Program-made: the position numbers and the translations under genes
Assembly: GCA_031404155.1 (NCBI GenBank)
Contig: JANNGZ010000051.1
Span: 1-11,890 of the forward strand
Origin: JANNGZ01 sp031404155
Lineage (GTDB): Bacteria > Pseudomonadota > Gammaproteobacteria > Burkholderiales > Burkholderiaceae_C
Reading direction: 5' to 3'
DNA length: 11,890 bases
The notes under the pieces: generated by a model
Database searches by the model: none
The model's input: the letters and a program-made list of their open reading frames with translations, nothing else
Told to the model about the DNA's origin: nothing
Shown: piece by piece, positions 11,619 to 11,890 of the stretch
Position numbering within the stretch: position 1 is the stretch's first letter
Layout: each line of letters opens with the position of its first letter

Positions 11619-11890
11619 GCCGACTGCTCGTCGACGAAAACCTGCCCGGGCTCGCGCTGGGAGCGCTGGGAGCGCTGGGAGCGCTGAAGGCTGCCGGCCA
11701 CGACGTTGCGTCCGTGGCCATTGACGCACCAGGGCTCGACGACCGCGGCATCCTCGCCTGGGCGCGGCGCGAGCAGCGCGTGTTGGTCTCCTTCGACACC
11801 GACTTTGGCGAGCTGATCTTTCATCATGGTGAATTGCCACCGCCGGCCGTGTTGTTGCTGCGCCTGGACCCCATCGAGCCCGAAGCCGCT
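11615..11890 (+). CDS. DUF5615 PIN-like toxin, 3' end beyond the window
   Basis: Ninety-two residues are visible before the right edge; relatives are about 110-120 long. The opening RLLVDENLPG (3-12), AAGHDV (26-31), VLVSFDTDFGEL (56-67) and AVLLLRLD (78-85) are the characteristic motifs, with acidic residues Asp7, Glu8, Asp61 and Asp63 in the positions expected of this PIN-like/Mut7-C nuclease fold. The likely target is RNA, but that is family knowledge. The TTG at 11615 overlaps the antitoxin stop; the family normally begins at this point, so I accept the non-ATG start. Residues 15-24 are a repeat LGALGALGAL from a 9-bp tandem array that seems to lengthen the first helix. Confidence 0.88.
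   Translation, partial: MSRLLVDENLPGLALGALGALGALKAAGHDVASVAIDAPGLDDRGILAWARREQRVLVSFDTDFGELIFHHGELPPPAVLLLRLDPIEPEAA
11654..11686 (+). repeat. 9-bp tandem repeat within the toxin gene
   Basis: GCGCTGGGA is present three times in a row (11654-11680), followed by a partial unit GCGCTG (11681-11686). It encodes repeated Ala-Leu-Gly. As the unit is a multiple of three, copy-number changes would keep the frame but change the first helix length. Confidence 0.9.

Noticed and set aside
10588..11890. CRISPR array beside the cas relic
   Set aside because: I looked for regularly spaced repeats of about 32 bp, including the GTGGATTGAAAC-type ending of I-C repeats, and saw none.

Overview
The window is GC-rich (roughly two-thirds G+C by eye), with strong G/C preference at third codon positions and homologues typical of a Burkholderiales betaproteobacterium (Rubrivivax/Leptothrix/Rhizobacter-like). 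That placement is inferred from codon use, gene families and the dispersed hairpin repeats; no rRNA or marker gene is present to confirm it.

Left block, all on the minus strand and listed in transcription order: a long-chain acyl-CoA synthetase (3985-5679), a cytochrome P450 (2405-3937), a short leftover of a CaiB/BaiF-type CoA-transferase C-terminus (2261-2380), shikimate dehydrogenase aroE (1388-2221) and an orphan TRAP-transporter binding protein of the DctP type (273-1289). A repeat-derived hairpin follows dctP.

Middle block, on the plus strand and diverging from the acyl-CoA synthetase across about 360 bp: an EthA-like flavin monooxygenase of the Baeyer-Villiger type (6038-7639) with a large glycine-rich insertion, and an NTF2/SnoaL-like small protein (7719-8159). 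Facing them on the minus strand is a ferredoxin/rubredoxin reductase (8273-9571). An inverted pair of REP-like hairpins fills the convergent gap. Acyl activation, P450, flavin monooxygenase and an NADH-dependent reductase together suggest oxidative breakdown or modification of a fatty, terpenoid or steroid-like acid. An imperfect 24-bp repeat (15-bp exact core) lies just upstream of both the P450 and the reductase, hinting that the two belong together. No ferredoxin gene is visible.

Right block, plus strand: an arginase (9667-10587), then the most striking stretch of the window. A relic of a type I-C CRISPR-Cas locus (10713-11365) joins the start of cas3 (HD domain) directly to the middle and end of cas7/csd2. 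The rest of cas3, all of cas5 and cas8c and the start of cas7 are gone, and several single-base frameshifts remain. The stop codon of the cas7 relic is one base from the ATG of a DUF433 antitoxin, which overlaps a DUF5615 PIN-like toxin that runs off the right edge. A toxin-antitoxin pair therefore now occupies the place where cas4-cas1-cas2 would be expected. No CRISPR array is visible.
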